Source of the DNA: Mycolicibacterium sp. YH-1
GTDB taxonomy: Bacteria; Actinomycetota; Actinomycetes; Mycobacteriales; Mycobacteriaceae
NCBI RefSeq assembly: GCF_022557175.1
Contig: NZ_CP092915.1
Coordinates: 930,001-994,000 of the forward strand
Length of the DNA: 64,000 nt
Direction: 5' to 3'
The translations under genes were made by a program, and so were the position numbers. The notes under the pieces were generated by a model, which did no database searches, had not been told where the DNA came from, and was given only the letters and a program-made list of their open reading frames with translations. Positions 1-8,690 of the stretch are shown here, in pieces (positions within the stretch are counted from its first letter, which is position 1; each line of letters opens with the position of its first letter).

Positions 1-1
1 C

Positions 2-493
2 AACAAGCCGGGCACCATCTGCGGGCCCGTGATTTCCGCACTGCAACGCGACCGCATCCAGGGGTACCTGGACTCGGCGATCGCCGAGGGCGGCCGGTTC
101 GCGTGCGGCGGCGGGCGTCCCGCCGACCGCGACACCGGATTCTTCATCGAGCCGACCGTCATCGCGGGCCTGGACAACAACGCCAAGGTCGCCCGCGAGG
201 AGATCTTCGGTCCCGTGCTCACGGTCATCGCGCACGACGGTGACGACGACGCGGTGCGCATCGCCAACGACTCGCCCTACGGCCTGTCGGGGACGGTGTT
301 CTCCGGCGACGACGAGCGCGCGCAGGGTGTCGCCGCGCGGATGCGGGTCGGCACGGTCAACGTCAACGGTGGTGTCTGGTATTCGGCCGACATGCCCTTC
401 GGCGGCTACAAGCAGTCCGGCATCGGCCGGGAGATGGGGCTCGCGGGTTTCGAGGAGTACCTCGAGACCAAGGCGATTGCCACTTCGGTCTGA
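2..493 (+). CDS. aldehyde dehydrogenase, C-terminal fragment cut by the window edge
   Basis: The frame is open from base 2, so the 5' part lies outside the window. About 163 residues of an NAD(P)-dependent aldehyde dehydrogenase are visible. The family motif EEIFGPVL lies near residue 61, followed by the conserved stretch IANDSPYGLSGTVFS and the C-terminal PFGGYKQSGIGRE signature. The catalytic Cys would be upstream and cannot be checked. The protein oxidises aldehydes to acids. It is followed after 28 bases by an SDR gene, matching the aldA (Rv0768)-Rv0769 order in M. tuberculosis. It probably heads a catabolic operon with the next four genes. Confidence 0.9.
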   Translation, partial: NKPGTICGPVISALQRDRIQGYLDSAIAEGGRFACGGGRPADRDTGFFIEPTVIAGLDNNAKVAREEIFGPVLTVIAHDGDDDAVRIANDSPYGLSGTVFSGDDERAQGVAARMRVGTVNVNGGVWYSADMPFGGYKQSGIGREMGLAGFEEYLETKAIATSV

Positions 494-521
494 CGAGCGA
501 GAAGCGAACTAAGGAGAAGCA

Positions 522-1286
522 GTGGGCTTGTACGGGGATCAGTTCAAGGAGAAGGTCGCGATCGTCACCGGAGCCGGTGGCGGCATCGGGCAGGCGTACG
601 CGGAGGCGCTGGCGCGTGAGGGTGCGGCCGTCGTCGTGGCCGATATCAACGTCGAGGGCGCGCAGAAGGTCGCCGACGGTATCAAGGGCGAGGGCGGTAA
701 CGCGCTCGCCGTGCGCGTCGACGTGTCGGATCCAGACTCCGCCAAGGAGATGGCCGCGCAGACGCTGTCCGAGTTCGGCGGTATCGACTACCTGGTCAAC
801 AACGCCGCGATCTTCGGCGGGATGAAGCTGGACTTCCTCGTCAGCGTGGACTGGGACTACTACAAGAAGTTCATGAGCGTGAACATGGACGGTGCGCTGC
901 TGTGCACCCGCGCGGTGTATCGCAAGATGGCCAAGCGTGGTGGCGGGGCGATCATCAACCAGTCCTCAACGGCGGCGTGGATGTACTCGAACTTCTACGG
1001 TCTGGCCAAGGTCGGCATCAACGGTCTGACGCAGCAACTCGCCACCGAACTGGGTGGCCAGAACATCCGCATCAACGCGATCGCGCCCGGCCCCATCAAC
1101 ACCGAGGCCAACCGCACGACCACGCCGCAGGAGATGGTGGCCGATATCGTCAAGGGCATTCCGTTGTCGCGCATGGGCGAACCGGAGGATCTGGTTGGCA
1201 TGTGCCTGTTCCTGCTGTCGGATCAGGCAAAGTGGATCACAGGGCAGATCTTCAACGTCGACGGCGGACAGATCTTCCGTTCGTGA
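522..1286 (+). CDS. short-chain dehydrogenase/reductase (Rv0769-like)
   Basis: This is a 254-residue classical SDR. It has the Rossmann motif TGAGGGIG near residue 17, the NNA motif near residue 90, and a catalytic Ser followed by YGLAK (Tyr-x-x-x-Lys). The C-terminus IFNVDGGQ is typical of the family. The GTG start follows a good AAGGAG ribosome site about 7 bases upstream. The substrate is an alcohol or ketone of unknown identity. Position between the aldehyde dehydrogenase and an NAD-binding dehydrogenase suggests successive oxidations in one catabolic pathway. The role is inferred from family and context only. Confidence 0.88.
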   Translation: MGLYGDQFKEKVAIVTGAGGGIGQAYAEALAREGAAVVVADINVEGAQKVADGIKGEGGNALAVRVDVSDPDSAKEMAAQTLSEFGGIDYLVNNAAIFGGMKLDFLVSVDWDYYKKFMSVNMDGALLCTRAVYRKMAKRGGGAIINQSSTAAWMYSNFYGLAKVGINGLTQQLATELGGQNIRINAIAPGPINTEANRTTTPQEMVADIVKGIPLSRMGEPEDLVGMCLFLLSDQAKWITGQIFNVDGGQIFRS

Positions 1287-1299
1287 GAGGACGCAACAC

Positions 1300-2160
1300 A
1301 TGACTGAGGACCTGAAGCTGGGCTACATCGGCCTGGGCAACATGGGCGCGCCGATGGCCAAGCGGCTCGTCGAGTGGCCCGGTGGGGTCACGGTGTTCGA
1401 CCTGCGGACCGAGGCGATGACGCCGCTGGCCGAAGTCGGTGCGACGCTGGCCGATAGCGTGGCCGATGTCGCCGCCGCCGACATCATCAGCGTGACCGTG
1501 CTCAACGACGCTCAGGTGCGCGAGGTGGTGGCCGAGCTGGCCGAGCACGCCAAGCCGGGCACCGTCATCGCGATCCACTCGACCATCAGCCCGGAGACGG
1601 CGATCGAACTGGCCGACGCGCTGCGGCCGCGCGACATTCACGTCATCGATGCCCCGGTATCCGGTGGCGGTGGCGCGGCTGCCAACGGCGAGCTGGCCGT
1701 CATGGTGGGCGCCGACCGTGAGGTGTACGAGCGCATCAAGCCAGCGTTCAAGCAGTTCGCGTCGATGGTCATCCACGCCGGGGAGCCCGGCGCGGGAACG
1801 CGAATGAAGTTGGCGCGCAACATGCTGACGTTCACCTCCTACGCCGCGGCGTGTGAGGCGATGAAGCTCGCCGAGGCCGCGGGTATCGATCTCGGTCAGC
1901 TCGGCCGGGTGGTCCGCCACACCGACGCGCTCACCGGCGGTCCCGGCGCGATCATGGTCCGCGAGGACATGACGACGTTGGCCCCCGACCACTGGCTACA
2001 CGACGCGTTCACCCACACCCGCGGGCTGGGGGAGAAGGACCTCAGCCTGGCGCTGGCACTCGGCGAGGCGAAGGGTGTTGACCTGCCGCTCGCGGAGTTG
2101 GCGCTGCAGAATCTGGCCGCCGGACTCGGTGTGCCGCACACGTCGAGCACGAGGGAGTAG
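1300..2160 (+). CDS. NAD(P)-dependent 3-hydroxyisobutyrate dehydrogenase family protein (Rv0770-like)
   Basis: This is a 286-residue member of the beta-hydroxyacid dehydrogenase family. The dinucleotide motif GLGNMG opens the protein. The substrate motif DAPVSGGGGAA lies near residue 119, and the catalytic Lys sits in the KLARNM helix near residue 170. The frame runs further upstream inside the previous gene, but ATG at 1300 gives the normal N-terminus and lies 13 bases after the SDR stop. The protein likely oxidises a hydroxyacid or reduces an aldehyde/imine. It is co-transcribed with its neighbours; the exact substrate is unknown. Confidence 0.87.
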   Translation: MTEDLKLGYIGLGNMGAPMAKRLVEWPGGVTVFDLRTEAMTPLAEVGATLADSVADVAAADIISVTVLNDAQVREVVAELAEHAKPGTVIAIHSTISPETAIELADALRPRDIHVIDAPVSGGGGAAANGELAVMVGADREVYERIKPAFKQFASMVIHAGEPGAGTRMKLARNMLTFTSYAAACEAMKLAEAAGIDLGQLGRVVRHTDALTGGPGAIMVREDMTTLAPDHWLHDAFTHTRGLGEKDLSLALALGEAKGVDLPLAELALQNLAAGLGVPHTSSTRE

Positions 2161-2165
2161 CTCCT

Positions 2166-2609
2166 ATGGACGAAGCACGCCGCAAGGGCCTCGAGAAGAT
2201 GAACGAGGTCTACTCGTGGGAGATGCCGAACATGGAGGGGGACCCGTACTTCGACCTGACCGTCGATCACCTCTTCGGCACCATCTGGACCCGCCCCGGC
2301 CTCTCGATGCGCGACAAGCGCCTGATGACGCTCGCCGTCGTGACCGCGCTCGGCGAGCAGGGATTGGCCGAGGTTCAGGTGAATGCCGCGCTGGCCAACG
2401 GCGAACTCACCGAGGACGAACTGAAGGAGATGGCGATCTTCCTCACCCACTACGTGGGCTTCCCCCGAGGCTCCGGGCTCAACGGTGTGGTGGGAAAGGT
2501 TGCCGCCAAACGCAAGAAGGCAGCGGACGCGGGGGCCAGCGAGGACAAGAAGGCGAACGTCAACGCGGCCGTCAAGATGAGCACGGGCAAGACCCTCGAT
2601 GATGAGTAG
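2166..2609 (+). CDS. carboxymuconolactone decarboxylase family protein (Rv0771-like)
   Basis: This 147-residue all-helical protein resembles gamma-carboxymuconolactone decarboxylases. Recognisable are WTRPGLSMRDKRLMTLAV near residue 40 and the following helix AEVQVNAALANGELTEDEL. It lacks the CxxC pair of the AhpD-type peroxidases in this superfamily, so a decarboxylase or hydratase-like role is more likely than a peroxidase role. It begins 5 bases after the previous gene, and its last 11 bases overlap the next gene, so translational coupling is expected. The physiological substrate is not known. Confidence 0.85.
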   Translation: MDEARRKGLEKMNEVYSWEMPNMEGDPYFDLTVDHLFGTIWTRPGLSMRDKRLMTLAVVTALGEQGLAEVQVNAALANGELTEDELKEMAIFLTHYVGFPRGSGLNGVVGKVAAKRKKAADAGASEDKKANVNAAVKMSTGKTLDDE

Positions 2610-3825
2610 GTACGCGGCGCTGTCACGCGAGGAACTGGCCACGCTGGTTCCCGAGCTGCTGCTGATCGGTCAGCTCATCGATCGCTCCGGAATGGCGTGG
2701 TGCATATCGTCATTCGGCCGCGAGGAGATGCTGCAGATCGCGATCGAGGAGTGGGCGGCGTCCAGCCCGCTCTACACCAAGCGGATGCAGAAGGCGCTCA
2801 AGTACGAGGGTGTCGACATCTTCACCCTCTTCAAGGGGCTGCAGCTCGATATCGGCGCGCCGCCCCAGTTCATGGACTTCCGCTACACCGTGCGCGACCG
2901 CTGGCACGGCGAGTTCCACCTCGACCACTGCGGCGCGCTGCTCGACGTCGAGCCCATGGGCGAGGACTACGTCAAGGGCATGTGCCACGACATCGAGGAC
3001 CCGACCTTCGATGCGACCGCACTGGCCACCAACCGCAAGGCTCAGGTCCGGCCCATCCACCGGCCGCCCAGGACGCCGTCCGACCAACACCCCCACTGCA
3101 GGTGGACCGTGATCATCGACGAGTCCTACCCGGAGGTGCCGTTCATCCCCGCGATGGACATCGTTGGCGCCAGCCGGGCCTACTCGTGCGAACTCGATGC
3201 CATCGATCCGAACGACGAGGGAATGGCGGACTACTCGGGCCCGCTGCTGTCCGATGTCGACTTCGGTGCGTTCTCGCACTCGGCCCTGGTCCGAATTGCC
3301 GACGAGGTCTGTCTGCAGATGCACCTGTTGGTGTTGTCATTCACCCTGGCGGTCCGCGCTCGCACGAAAGGTGATGCGGCACTGGAGGAGTCGATCCGCA
3401 CGAAGCAGCTGATCGGCATCGCCGGCGTCGCCGCCGAGCGGATACACAAGGCGCTGAAGCTGCCGGGTGGGGTCAAGGGCGCGCTGCGGGTGCTCGAACT
3501 GCACCCGCTGCTGAACCCGGCGGCCTACGTGTCGGCCGACGTCGACCCGGGCTTCGTCCACGTGCGCAGGTCACCCGCCTACGAGGACGGCTCCTGGATA
3601 TCGCTGTGCTCGCCGGTGTCCGACAAGCCGCTGCAGGCGATCGTCGCTGCCGTGGACCCGCACCTGCGTGCCGAGGTCTCGGGGACGGAGTCCGACTGGA
3701 CGGTCCGCGTCATCGAGACCGACACCGCGGCCAAGGAGCTGCCCGAGGTCGAGGTGTGCAAGTTCAGTGGTGGTGCCAGCTGGGTGTTCGAGGAACGGAA
3801 GTCGCTGCCGCTCACGGTTGTCTGA
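2599..3825 (+). CDS. uncharacterised 408-residue His/Cys-rich protein
   Basis: I do not recognise this family. The start is ATG-ATG, overlapping the CMD gene by 11 bases, so it belongs to the same operon. Residues 95-170 hold a dense set of possible metal ligands: His103, His107, His110, Cys111, Cys129, His130, His154, His164, His166 and Cys167. No transmembrane segment or signal peptide is evident. The protein may be a metal-dependent enzyme of the pathway encoded by the upstream dehydrogenases, but no function is claimed. Its 3' end overlaps the convergent TetR gene by 14 bases. M. tuberculosis has no gene here in the order I remember (Rv0771 is followed by purD). Confidence 0.75.
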   Translation: MMSRYAALSREELATLVPELLLIGQLIDRSGMAWCISSFGREEMLQIAIEEWAASSPLYTKRMQKALKYEGVDIFTLFKGLQLDIGAPPQFMDFRYTVRDRWHGEFHLDHCGALLDVEPMGEDYVKGMCHDIEDPTFDATALATNRKAQVRPIHRPPRTPSDQHPHCRWTVIIDESYPEVPFIPAMDIVGASRAYSCELDAIDPNDEGMADYSGPLLSDVDFGAFSHSALVRIADEVCLQMHLLVLSFTLAVRARTKGDAALEESIRTKQLIGIAGVAAERIHKALKLPGGVKGALRVLELHPLLNPAAYVSADVDPGFVHVRRSPAYEDGSWISLCSPVSDKPLQAIVAAVDPHLRAEVSGTESDWTVRVIETDTAAKELPEVEVCKFSGGASWVFEERKSLPLTVV

Positions 3826-4438
3826 TGGTCGCCTCCGGCGACGGCCGTGTGCCCACCGCCGCGCCCACCCAGCGGCGCAGGTAGTCGCGCAGGTCCTGGC
3901 CCGTGCGCGGCGGCCGGCCCGGGTCGATGACGAAGGACTGGATGATGCGCAGCAGGTGCTCGGCGAGTTCGTCGAGGTCTGCGTCGGTGAACCCCTGAGC
4001 CGCCCAGTCGACGTCGAACCGGCGCAGCATCGAGTTGGCGAAGCGCTGCGCCACGTCCGACGTCACCGACTCGGTGTGCGCGTCGGCCCGGCCGGGCACG
4101 ACGAGCAGGCCGATGTGCTTGTCCTTGGGGAGCCACTCCAGTGCCGTTGCGATGGCCTCGGTGACCGCGTCGACCGGATCGTGCAGGCCGTGCAGATGGG
4201 TGGCCAGGCGCTCCAGGAAGTCGTCGGCCGCGTGCACCGCGGCGGCGATCAGCAGGGCGTCGGTGCTGGGGAAGTAGCGGTACACCGTCTGGCGCGTGAC
4301 GCCGAGCGTGCGGGCCACGTCGGCGATGGAGATCTCGGCGCCGCGGGCGTCGATGGCCTGGCCTGCCGCGGCGAGAATGCGCGCCACGGCCTCGTCATCG
4401 CTCGCGGGAGCCGATCCCGACCAGCCGTGGGTGCGCAC
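3812..4438 (-). CDS. TetR-family transcriptional regulator
   Basis: This is a 208-residue repressor-type protein. The N-terminal helix-turn-helix spans about residues 15-60, with ISIADVARTLGVTRQTVYRYF as the recognition region, followed by a variable ligand-binding domain. The start is GTG at 4438. It lies 24 bases downstream of the P450 gene on the same strand, so the two form an operon, and it probably senses a substrate or product of that P450 or of the convergent catabolic operon. A likely operator is the dyad at 5746-5770 upstream of the P450. The ligand is unknown. Confidence 0.9.
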   Translation of the reverse strand: MRTHGWSGSAPASDDEAVARILAAAGQAIDARGAEISIADVARTLGVTRQTVYRYFPSTDALLIAAAVHAADDFLERLATHLHGLHDPVDAVTEAIATALEWLPKDKHIGLLVVPGRADAHTESVTSDVAQRFANSMLRRFDVDWAAQGFTDADLDELAEHLLRIIQSFVIDPGRPPRTGQDLRDYLRRWVGAAVGTRPSPEATIRQP

Positions 4439-4462
4439 GTCGGAATCGTAGCGCCGCGAGGA

Positions 4463-5701
4463 TCAGCCCCGGTAAGAGACCGATAGTTCCTTGACGCCGT
4501 TGATCCAGCCCGACCGCAGTCGTTGAGGTTCAGCGAGTTTGGCGATGTCGGGAATCTGGTCGGCGATCTCGTCGAAGATCAGCTTGATCTCCATGCGCGC
4601 GAGGTTGGCGCCGATACAGAAGTGGGCGCCGTTGCCACCGAACGCCAGGTGCGGGTTGGGGTCGCGCAGGATGTCGAAGTTGAACGGCGACTCGAACACC
4701 GACTCGTCGAAGTTCGCCGAGCTGTAGAAGAGGCCGACCCGCTGGCCCTCCTTGACGGTCACGCCGCCGAGTTCGACATCGCTCAGCGCGGTGCGCTGGA
4801 AGCAGTGCACGGGCGTCGCCCACCGGATGATCTCGTCGACCGCGGTGGAGGGGCGCTCCCGCTTGAACAACTCCCACTGGTCGGGGTTGTCGAAGAAGGC
4901 GTTCATACCGTGCGTCATCGCGTTGCGGGTTGTCTCGTTGCCCGCGACGGCCAGCAGGATCACGAAGAACGCGAACTCGACGTCACCCAGCGACTCGCCG
5001 TCGACGTCGGCCTGGATGAGGCGCGTGACGATGTCATCGGCCGGATGCCGCCTGCGCTCCTCGGCCATCGTGTAGGCGTAGCCCATCAACTCGGCGTTGG
5101 CCACCGTCGGATCGGAGTCGAAGTCGGGATCGTCGGTGTTCATGATGGCGTTGGTCCATCCGAAGAGCTTCTGCCGATCCTGCTCGGGCACGCCGATGAG
5201 GTCGGCGATCGCCTGCAGCGGCAGGTTCGTCGCGATGTCGTCGACGAAGTTGCCGCTGTCCTTCTCGGCGGCCGTGCGGACGATCTCCCTGGCCGCGGTG
5301 GCGAGCGTCTGCTCCAGCGTCGCCACGGCCCGCGGGGTGAACAGCCGCGACACGATCTTGCGCAGGCGGGTGTGCTCGGGGGCGTCGTGGTTGATCAGCA
5401 GTGCCTTGGTCAGGTCGAGCTGCTCGCTGGTGACCCCGTCGGGCAGCCGCATCACCGCGCCCTTGGCGTTGGTCGACCAGAGGTCGCCGTTACGCGAGAT
5501 GGACTTGATGTCCTCGTGACGGCTGATCACCCAGTAGCCGCCGTCGTTGAAGATCGACTCGCTCTGCTCGTTCCACCACACCGGCGCGGTCTTGCGCAGT
5601 TCCGCGAACTCCGTCACCGGGATGCCCCTGAGCAGGACATCGGGGTCGGTGAAGTCATACCCCGGGGGTAGGAGCGGGCTGGTGTTCTGCATGGTCGTCA
5701 T
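4463..5701 (-). CDS. cytochrome P450, CYP125-like
   Basis: This is a 412-residue P450 starting at ATG 5701. Motifs are the I-helix AGNETTRN, the ExxR motif (EIIR) and the heme-ligand loop FGGNGAHFCIG with Cys near residue 362. The N-terminus LPPGYDFTDPD and the segments FTPRAV, NLPLQAIADLIGVP and RLRSGWINGVK closely resemble M. tuberculosis CYP125A1 as I remember it, the cholesterol C26 monooxygenase. The gene lies outside the cholesterol locus and is followed by its own TetR gene, so the substrate could be a different sterol or isoprenoid chain. The subfamily assignment is an inference. Confidence 0.87.
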   Translation of the reverse strand: MTTMQNTSPLLPPGYDFTDPDVLLRGIPVTEFAELRKTAPVWWNEQSESIFNDGGYWVISRHEDIKSISRNGDLWSTNAKGAVMRLPDGVTSEQLDLTKALLINHDAPEHTRLRKIVSRLFTPRAVATLEQTLATAAREIVRTAAEKDSGNFVDDIATNLPLQAIADLIGVPEQDRQKLFGWTNAIMNTDDPDFDSDPTVANAELMGYAYTMAEERRRHPADDIVTRLIQADVDGESLGDVEFAFFVILLAVAGNETTRNAMTHGMNAFFDNPDQWELFKRERPSTAVDEIIRWATPVHCFQRTALSDVELGGVTVKEGQRVGLFYSSANFDESVFESPFNFDILRDPNPHLAFGGNGAHFCIGANLARMEIKLIFDEIADQIPDIAKLAEPQRLRSGWINGVKELSVSYRG

Positions 5702-5745
5702 ATCCACCACCTCATCGTGTGACGTACGGCACCGTTGAGATAGAC

Positions 5746-5770
5746 CATACACCGATTCGTAGTGTGTATG
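5746..5770. promoter_or_regulatory. candidate operator (inverted repeat) between P450 and purD
   Basis: Perfect 7-base arms CATACAC and GTGTATG are separated by 11 bases. The dyad lies 45-70 bases upstream of the P450 start codon, in the divergent spacer to purD. Location and symmetry fit a TetR-type operator, most likely for the TetR encoded downstream of the P450. It does not match the remembered KstR or KstR2 consensus. Confidence 0.4.
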
Positions 5771-5786
5771 CCCGAAGTCCTCGGGA

Positions 5787-5792
5787 TAAGGT
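5787..5792 (+). promoter_or_regulatory. -10 element of purD, implying a leaderless mRNA
   Basis: The hexamer TAAGGT ends 8 bases before the purD GTG at 5801. Transcription would begin at or next to the start codon. No ribosome-binding site precedes the gene, which agrees with leaderless translation. Confidence 0.55.
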
Positions 5793-5800
5793 TGACAACC

Positions 5801-7069
5801 GTGCGCGTCCTCGTAATTGGATCCGGTGCCCGTGAACATGCGCTGCTGCTGGCGCTGCGCCGGGACCCCGAGGTGACCGAGCTGTCCGTCGCGCCCGGTA
5901 ACGCCGGCACGGCGAACCTCGCCGGCCAGCATGACGTCGACATCACCTCCGGCGAGGCCGTGGTGAAACTCGCCCAGTCGCTCGGCTCCGACCTCGTGAT
6001 CATCGGACCCGAGGTCCCCCTGGTGCTCGGCGTCGCCGACGCCGTCCGCGCTGCGGGTATCGCCTGCTTCGGGCCGACCAAGGCGGCCTCTCGCATCGAG
6101 GGTTCCAAGGCCTTCGCCAAGGACGTCATGAACGCCGCAGGGGTACGTACCGCAACCAGCGAGATCGTCGACAACCCAGCGCATCTCGATGCGGCACTGG
6201 ACCGGTTCGGGCCGTCGGCCGGCGATCAGGCGTGGGTGGTCAAGGACGACGGACTGGCCGCGGGCAAGGGCGTCGTTGTCACGCCCGATCGGGACCTCGC
6301 CCGCGCACACGCTGCCAGCCTGCTCGACTCCGGGCACCCCGTGCTGCTGGAGTCCTTCCTCGACGGCCCCGAGGTCAGCCTGTTCTGCGTCGTCGACGGC
6401 GAGACCGTCGTCCCGCTGCTGCCCGCCCAGGACTTCAAGCGCGTTGGCGACGGCGACACGGGGCCCAACACCGGCGGTATGGGCGCGTACTCGCCGTTGC
6501 CCTGGCTGCCCGAGGAGACCGTCGCCGCCATCGTCGACGACATCGTCAGACCGGTTGCATCAGAGTTGGTTACGCGTGGATGCCCGTTTTCCGGGCTGCT
6601 CTACGTCGGCCTGGCGATGACGTCACGAGGACCCGCGGTGGTGGAGTTCAACTGCCGCTTCGGCGACCCCGAGACACAGGCCGTGCTTGCCCTTCTCGAG
6701 TCGCCCCTGGGGCAGCTCCTGCGTGCCGCGGCCGTCGGTGAACTCGCCGAGCACCCGCCGCTTACCTGGCGTGACGGCGCCGCGGTGGCCGTTGTGCTTG
6801 CCGCCGAGAACTACCCGGGGCGCCCGCGCGTCGGGGACGCCATCGGCGGGTCCGAGGCCGAGGGTGTCCTGCACGCGGGTACGTCCCGGCGAGACGACGG
6901 TGCCGTCGTGTCATCGGGCGGGCGGGTGCTCTCGGTGGTGGGTACCGGAGCCGACCTCGACGCGGCACGTGCCGCCGCCTACGAACTCATGGGCTCGATC
7001 CGGTTGCCGGGGGGACACTTTCGCAGCGATATCGGCCTGGCCGCGGCCGAGGGGCGAATCAGTCTGTAG
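5801..7069 (+). CDS. purD: phosphoribosylamine-glycine ligase (GAR synthetase)
   Basis: PurD catalyses step 2 of purine synthesis, joining glycine to phosphoribosylamine with ATP. The 422-residue length equals that of M. tuberculosis PurD. The GTG start gives the conserved N-terminus [17 protein letters not shown]-grasp features are visible: [30 protein letters not shown], and the metal-binding [13 protein letters not shown]. The frame is open 39 bases further upstream, but those residues do not belong to the family. The gene stands alone, divergent from the P450 and convergent with the esterase, and is probably expressed as a leaderless mRNA. Confidence 0.97.
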   Translation: MRVLVIGSGAREHALLLALRRDPEVTELSVAPGNAGTANLAGQHDVDITSGEAVVKLAQSLGSDLVIIGPEVPLVLGVADAVRAAGIACFGPTKAASRIEGSKAFAKDVMNAAGVRTATSEIVDNPAHLDAALDRFGPSAGDQAWVVKDDGLAAGKGVVVTPDRDLARAHAASLLDSGHPVLLESFLDGPEVSLFCVVDGETVVPLLPAQDFKRVGDGDTGPNTGGMGAYSPLPWLPEETVAAIVDDIVRPVASELVTRGCPFSGLLYVGLAMTSRGPAVVEFNCRFGDPETQAVLALLESPLGQLLRAAAVGELAEHPPLTWRDGAAVAVVLAAENYPGRPRVGDAIGGSEAEGVLHAGTSRRDDGAVVSSGGRVLSVVGTGADLDAARAAAYELMGSIRLPGGHFRSDIGLAAAEGRISL

Positions 7070-7082
7070 CCCCAGAAACGCC

Positions 7083-7922
7083 TCAGGCGACGAGTAGCGG
7101 TGCCATCCAGGTGATCTCGGCGGGAAGCTGCGCATTCCAGAACGCGCTGTCGTGACCGCCGGGGGAGAACCCGCCCGCGGGCGGAGTGGGCAACCCGGCG
7201 ATGAACTGCCTGGTCGCCGACGCGAAGGGATCTCCGTTCCCGCAGTCGATGCGGATCGGGATCGAGTCAAGGGCGGGTAGGTCCCAGACGCTGTTCGCCG
7301 CATAGTCCTCGGCGCCGTCGAAGGCGCCGGGAGCCGTTGCTCCCGACGACGTCCACAGGGCGGGGCTGACCGCGCATATCGCCGCGGTGCGCACCGGCCC
7401 GAGTCGCCCACCGAGGAGTAGCGCCCCGTAACCGCCCATCGACCAGCCCAGGAATCCGACGCGGGACGTGTCGAGCCCCTGGTCCGCCAGCGTCGGGATC
7501 AACTCGTCGAGCACCATGGCGCCCGAGTCCTCGCCCGAGGCGCGTCGGTGCCAGTAGCTGCCACCTCCGTCGACCGCCACCACCGCGAACGGCGGGAGAC
7601 CGGCGGCGACCGCTTGTGCGAGACCGTGTTCGACACCGCCGGCCATCACAGCGGCGGCATCACTACCCTTACCGTGCAGCGCGATGACGGGGCGCAGTGG
7701 TCCGGTCTGACCGGGTGGCCGCGCGATCGCCCAATTCGTCGAAACCCCACCGCGCGCCGCGGAGACGAACGATCCCGTGACGTAGGTTGGCACGGGCGTC
7801 GCGGTGGCCGGAGTTTGCCCGAGCGTCGTCGATAGTGCGTAAGCGCCCGCCGCACCGAGCGCGGCGCCGGCACCGAGACGCAGGACTGCGCGACGGTTCA
7901 GGTCTGGCATGCGGGCCATCAT
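7083..7922 (-). CDS. exported alpha/beta-hydrolase esterase (Rv0774c-like)
   Basis: This is a 279-residue serine hydrolase of the Ag85/esterase-D-like type. A twin-arginine signal is visible (NRRAVLRLGAGAALGAAGAYA), so export in folded form by the Tat system is likely. The nucleophile is in GWSMGG near residue 155, and a late His lies in GGHDSAFW near residue 260. ATG 7922 is preferred because it places the RR motif close to the N-terminus; the frame is open to 7964. In M. tuberculosis the gene at this position, next to purD, encodes an extracellular lipase/esterase. Confidence 0.85.
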   Translation of the reverse strand: MMARMPDLNRRAVLRLGAGAALGAAGAYALSTTLGQTPATATPVPTYVTGSFVSAARGGVSTNWAIARPPGQTGPLRPVIALHGKGSDAAAVMAGGVEHGLAQAVAAGLPPFAVVAVDGGGSYWHRRASGEDSGAMVLDELIPTLADQGLDTSRVGFLGWSMGGYGALLLGGRLGPVRTAAICAVSPALWTSSGATAPGAFDGAEDYAANSVWDLPALDSIPIRIDCGNGDPFASATRQFIAGLPTPPAGGFSPGGHDSAFWNAQLPAEITWMAPLLVA

Positions 7923-8035
7923 GCCACCGGCGTCTGGACCGATCTGACCGAGGCAGGAAGGCAAGGGAACTCAAATTATGAGCAACACCCGATGATTGAT
8001 CGAAACCGCTATGCCGCGACCTCGCGACTGGCAGC

Positions 8036-8659
8036 ATGCAAAGCGTGACGGCAGCAGTCACCCCCAAGGGTGAGAGGCGACGGTACGCGCTTGTCAGCGC
8101 GGCCGCCGACTTGTTGTGCGAGGGCGGCTTCGATGCCGTCCGGCACCGCGCCGTCGCCCGCCGGGCCGGTCTGCCGCTGGCGTCCACCACGTACTACTTC
8201 TCCTCGCTCGACGACCTGATCACCAAGGCGGTCGAACACGTCGGCTCGCGCGAGTCCGAGAAGCTGAACCTGCGCGTCGCCGGGCTCTCGCGCCGCAAGC
8301 GGGGTGCCGAGTCCACCGCCGATGTCCTCGTCGACCTTCTCGTCGGCGACGGGCCCGGAACACGCGAGTCCGAGGAACTGATCTCCCGGTATGAGCGCTA
8401 CATCGCATGCGCGCGCCAGCCCGGCCTGCGCGATGTGCAGCGCCGGATGATGCAACAACGCTCCGATGCGGTGCTCGAGGTGGTCGAGCGTTCGGGCCGC
8501 GCCGTGCGCGAGGAACTGCTCACCGCACTGGTGTGTGCTGTCGACGGGGCCGTGGTCGCGTCGTTGGTGGGCGTCGGGGAGGGGCCGCGGGCCACCGCGC
8601 GCGCAACCCTCGTGGAGGTCATCGACGTCCTGGCTCCCTACGACACCAACGGGGTTTGA
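8036..8659 (+). CDS. TetR-family transcriptional regulator (Rv0775-like)
   Basis: This protein has about 207 residues. The helix-turn-helix covers residues 15-60, with HRAVARRAGLPLASTTYYFSS typical of TetR/AcrR proteins. The start could be ATG 8036 or GTG 8045. It is divergent from the esterase across a 113-base spacer and lies 31 bases upstream of the SDR gene, so it may control either. The synteny partner is Rv0775 of M. tuberculosis. The effector is unknown. Confidence 0.9.
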   Translation: MQSVTAAVTPKGERRRYALVSAAADLLCEGGFDAVRHRAVARRAGLPLASTTYYFSSLDDLITKAVEHVGSRESEKLNLRVAGLSRRKRGAESTADVLVDLLVGDGPGTRESEELISRYERYIACARQPGLRDVQRRMMQQRSDAVLEVVERSGRAVREELLTALVCAVDGAVVASLVGVGEGPRATARATLVEVIDVLAPYDTNGV

Positions 8660-8690
8660 CGAGCGCCGCTGCGGGCTACTGCCTAGGGCA

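Noticed and set aside
3668..4486. 272-codon open frame opposite the TetR gene
   Set aside because: Shadow of the TetR gene and of the 3' end of the preceding gene; no family features.
4523..5671. 382-codon open frame on the plus strand across the P450 gene
   Set aside because: Antisense shadow of a high-GC gene; composition is Val/Arg/Asp-rich without motifs, and the P450 on the other strand is certain.
5702..6337. N-terminal extension of the P450 frame to 6337
   Set aside because: It would overlap purD completely; ATG 5701 gives the normal P450 N-terminus.
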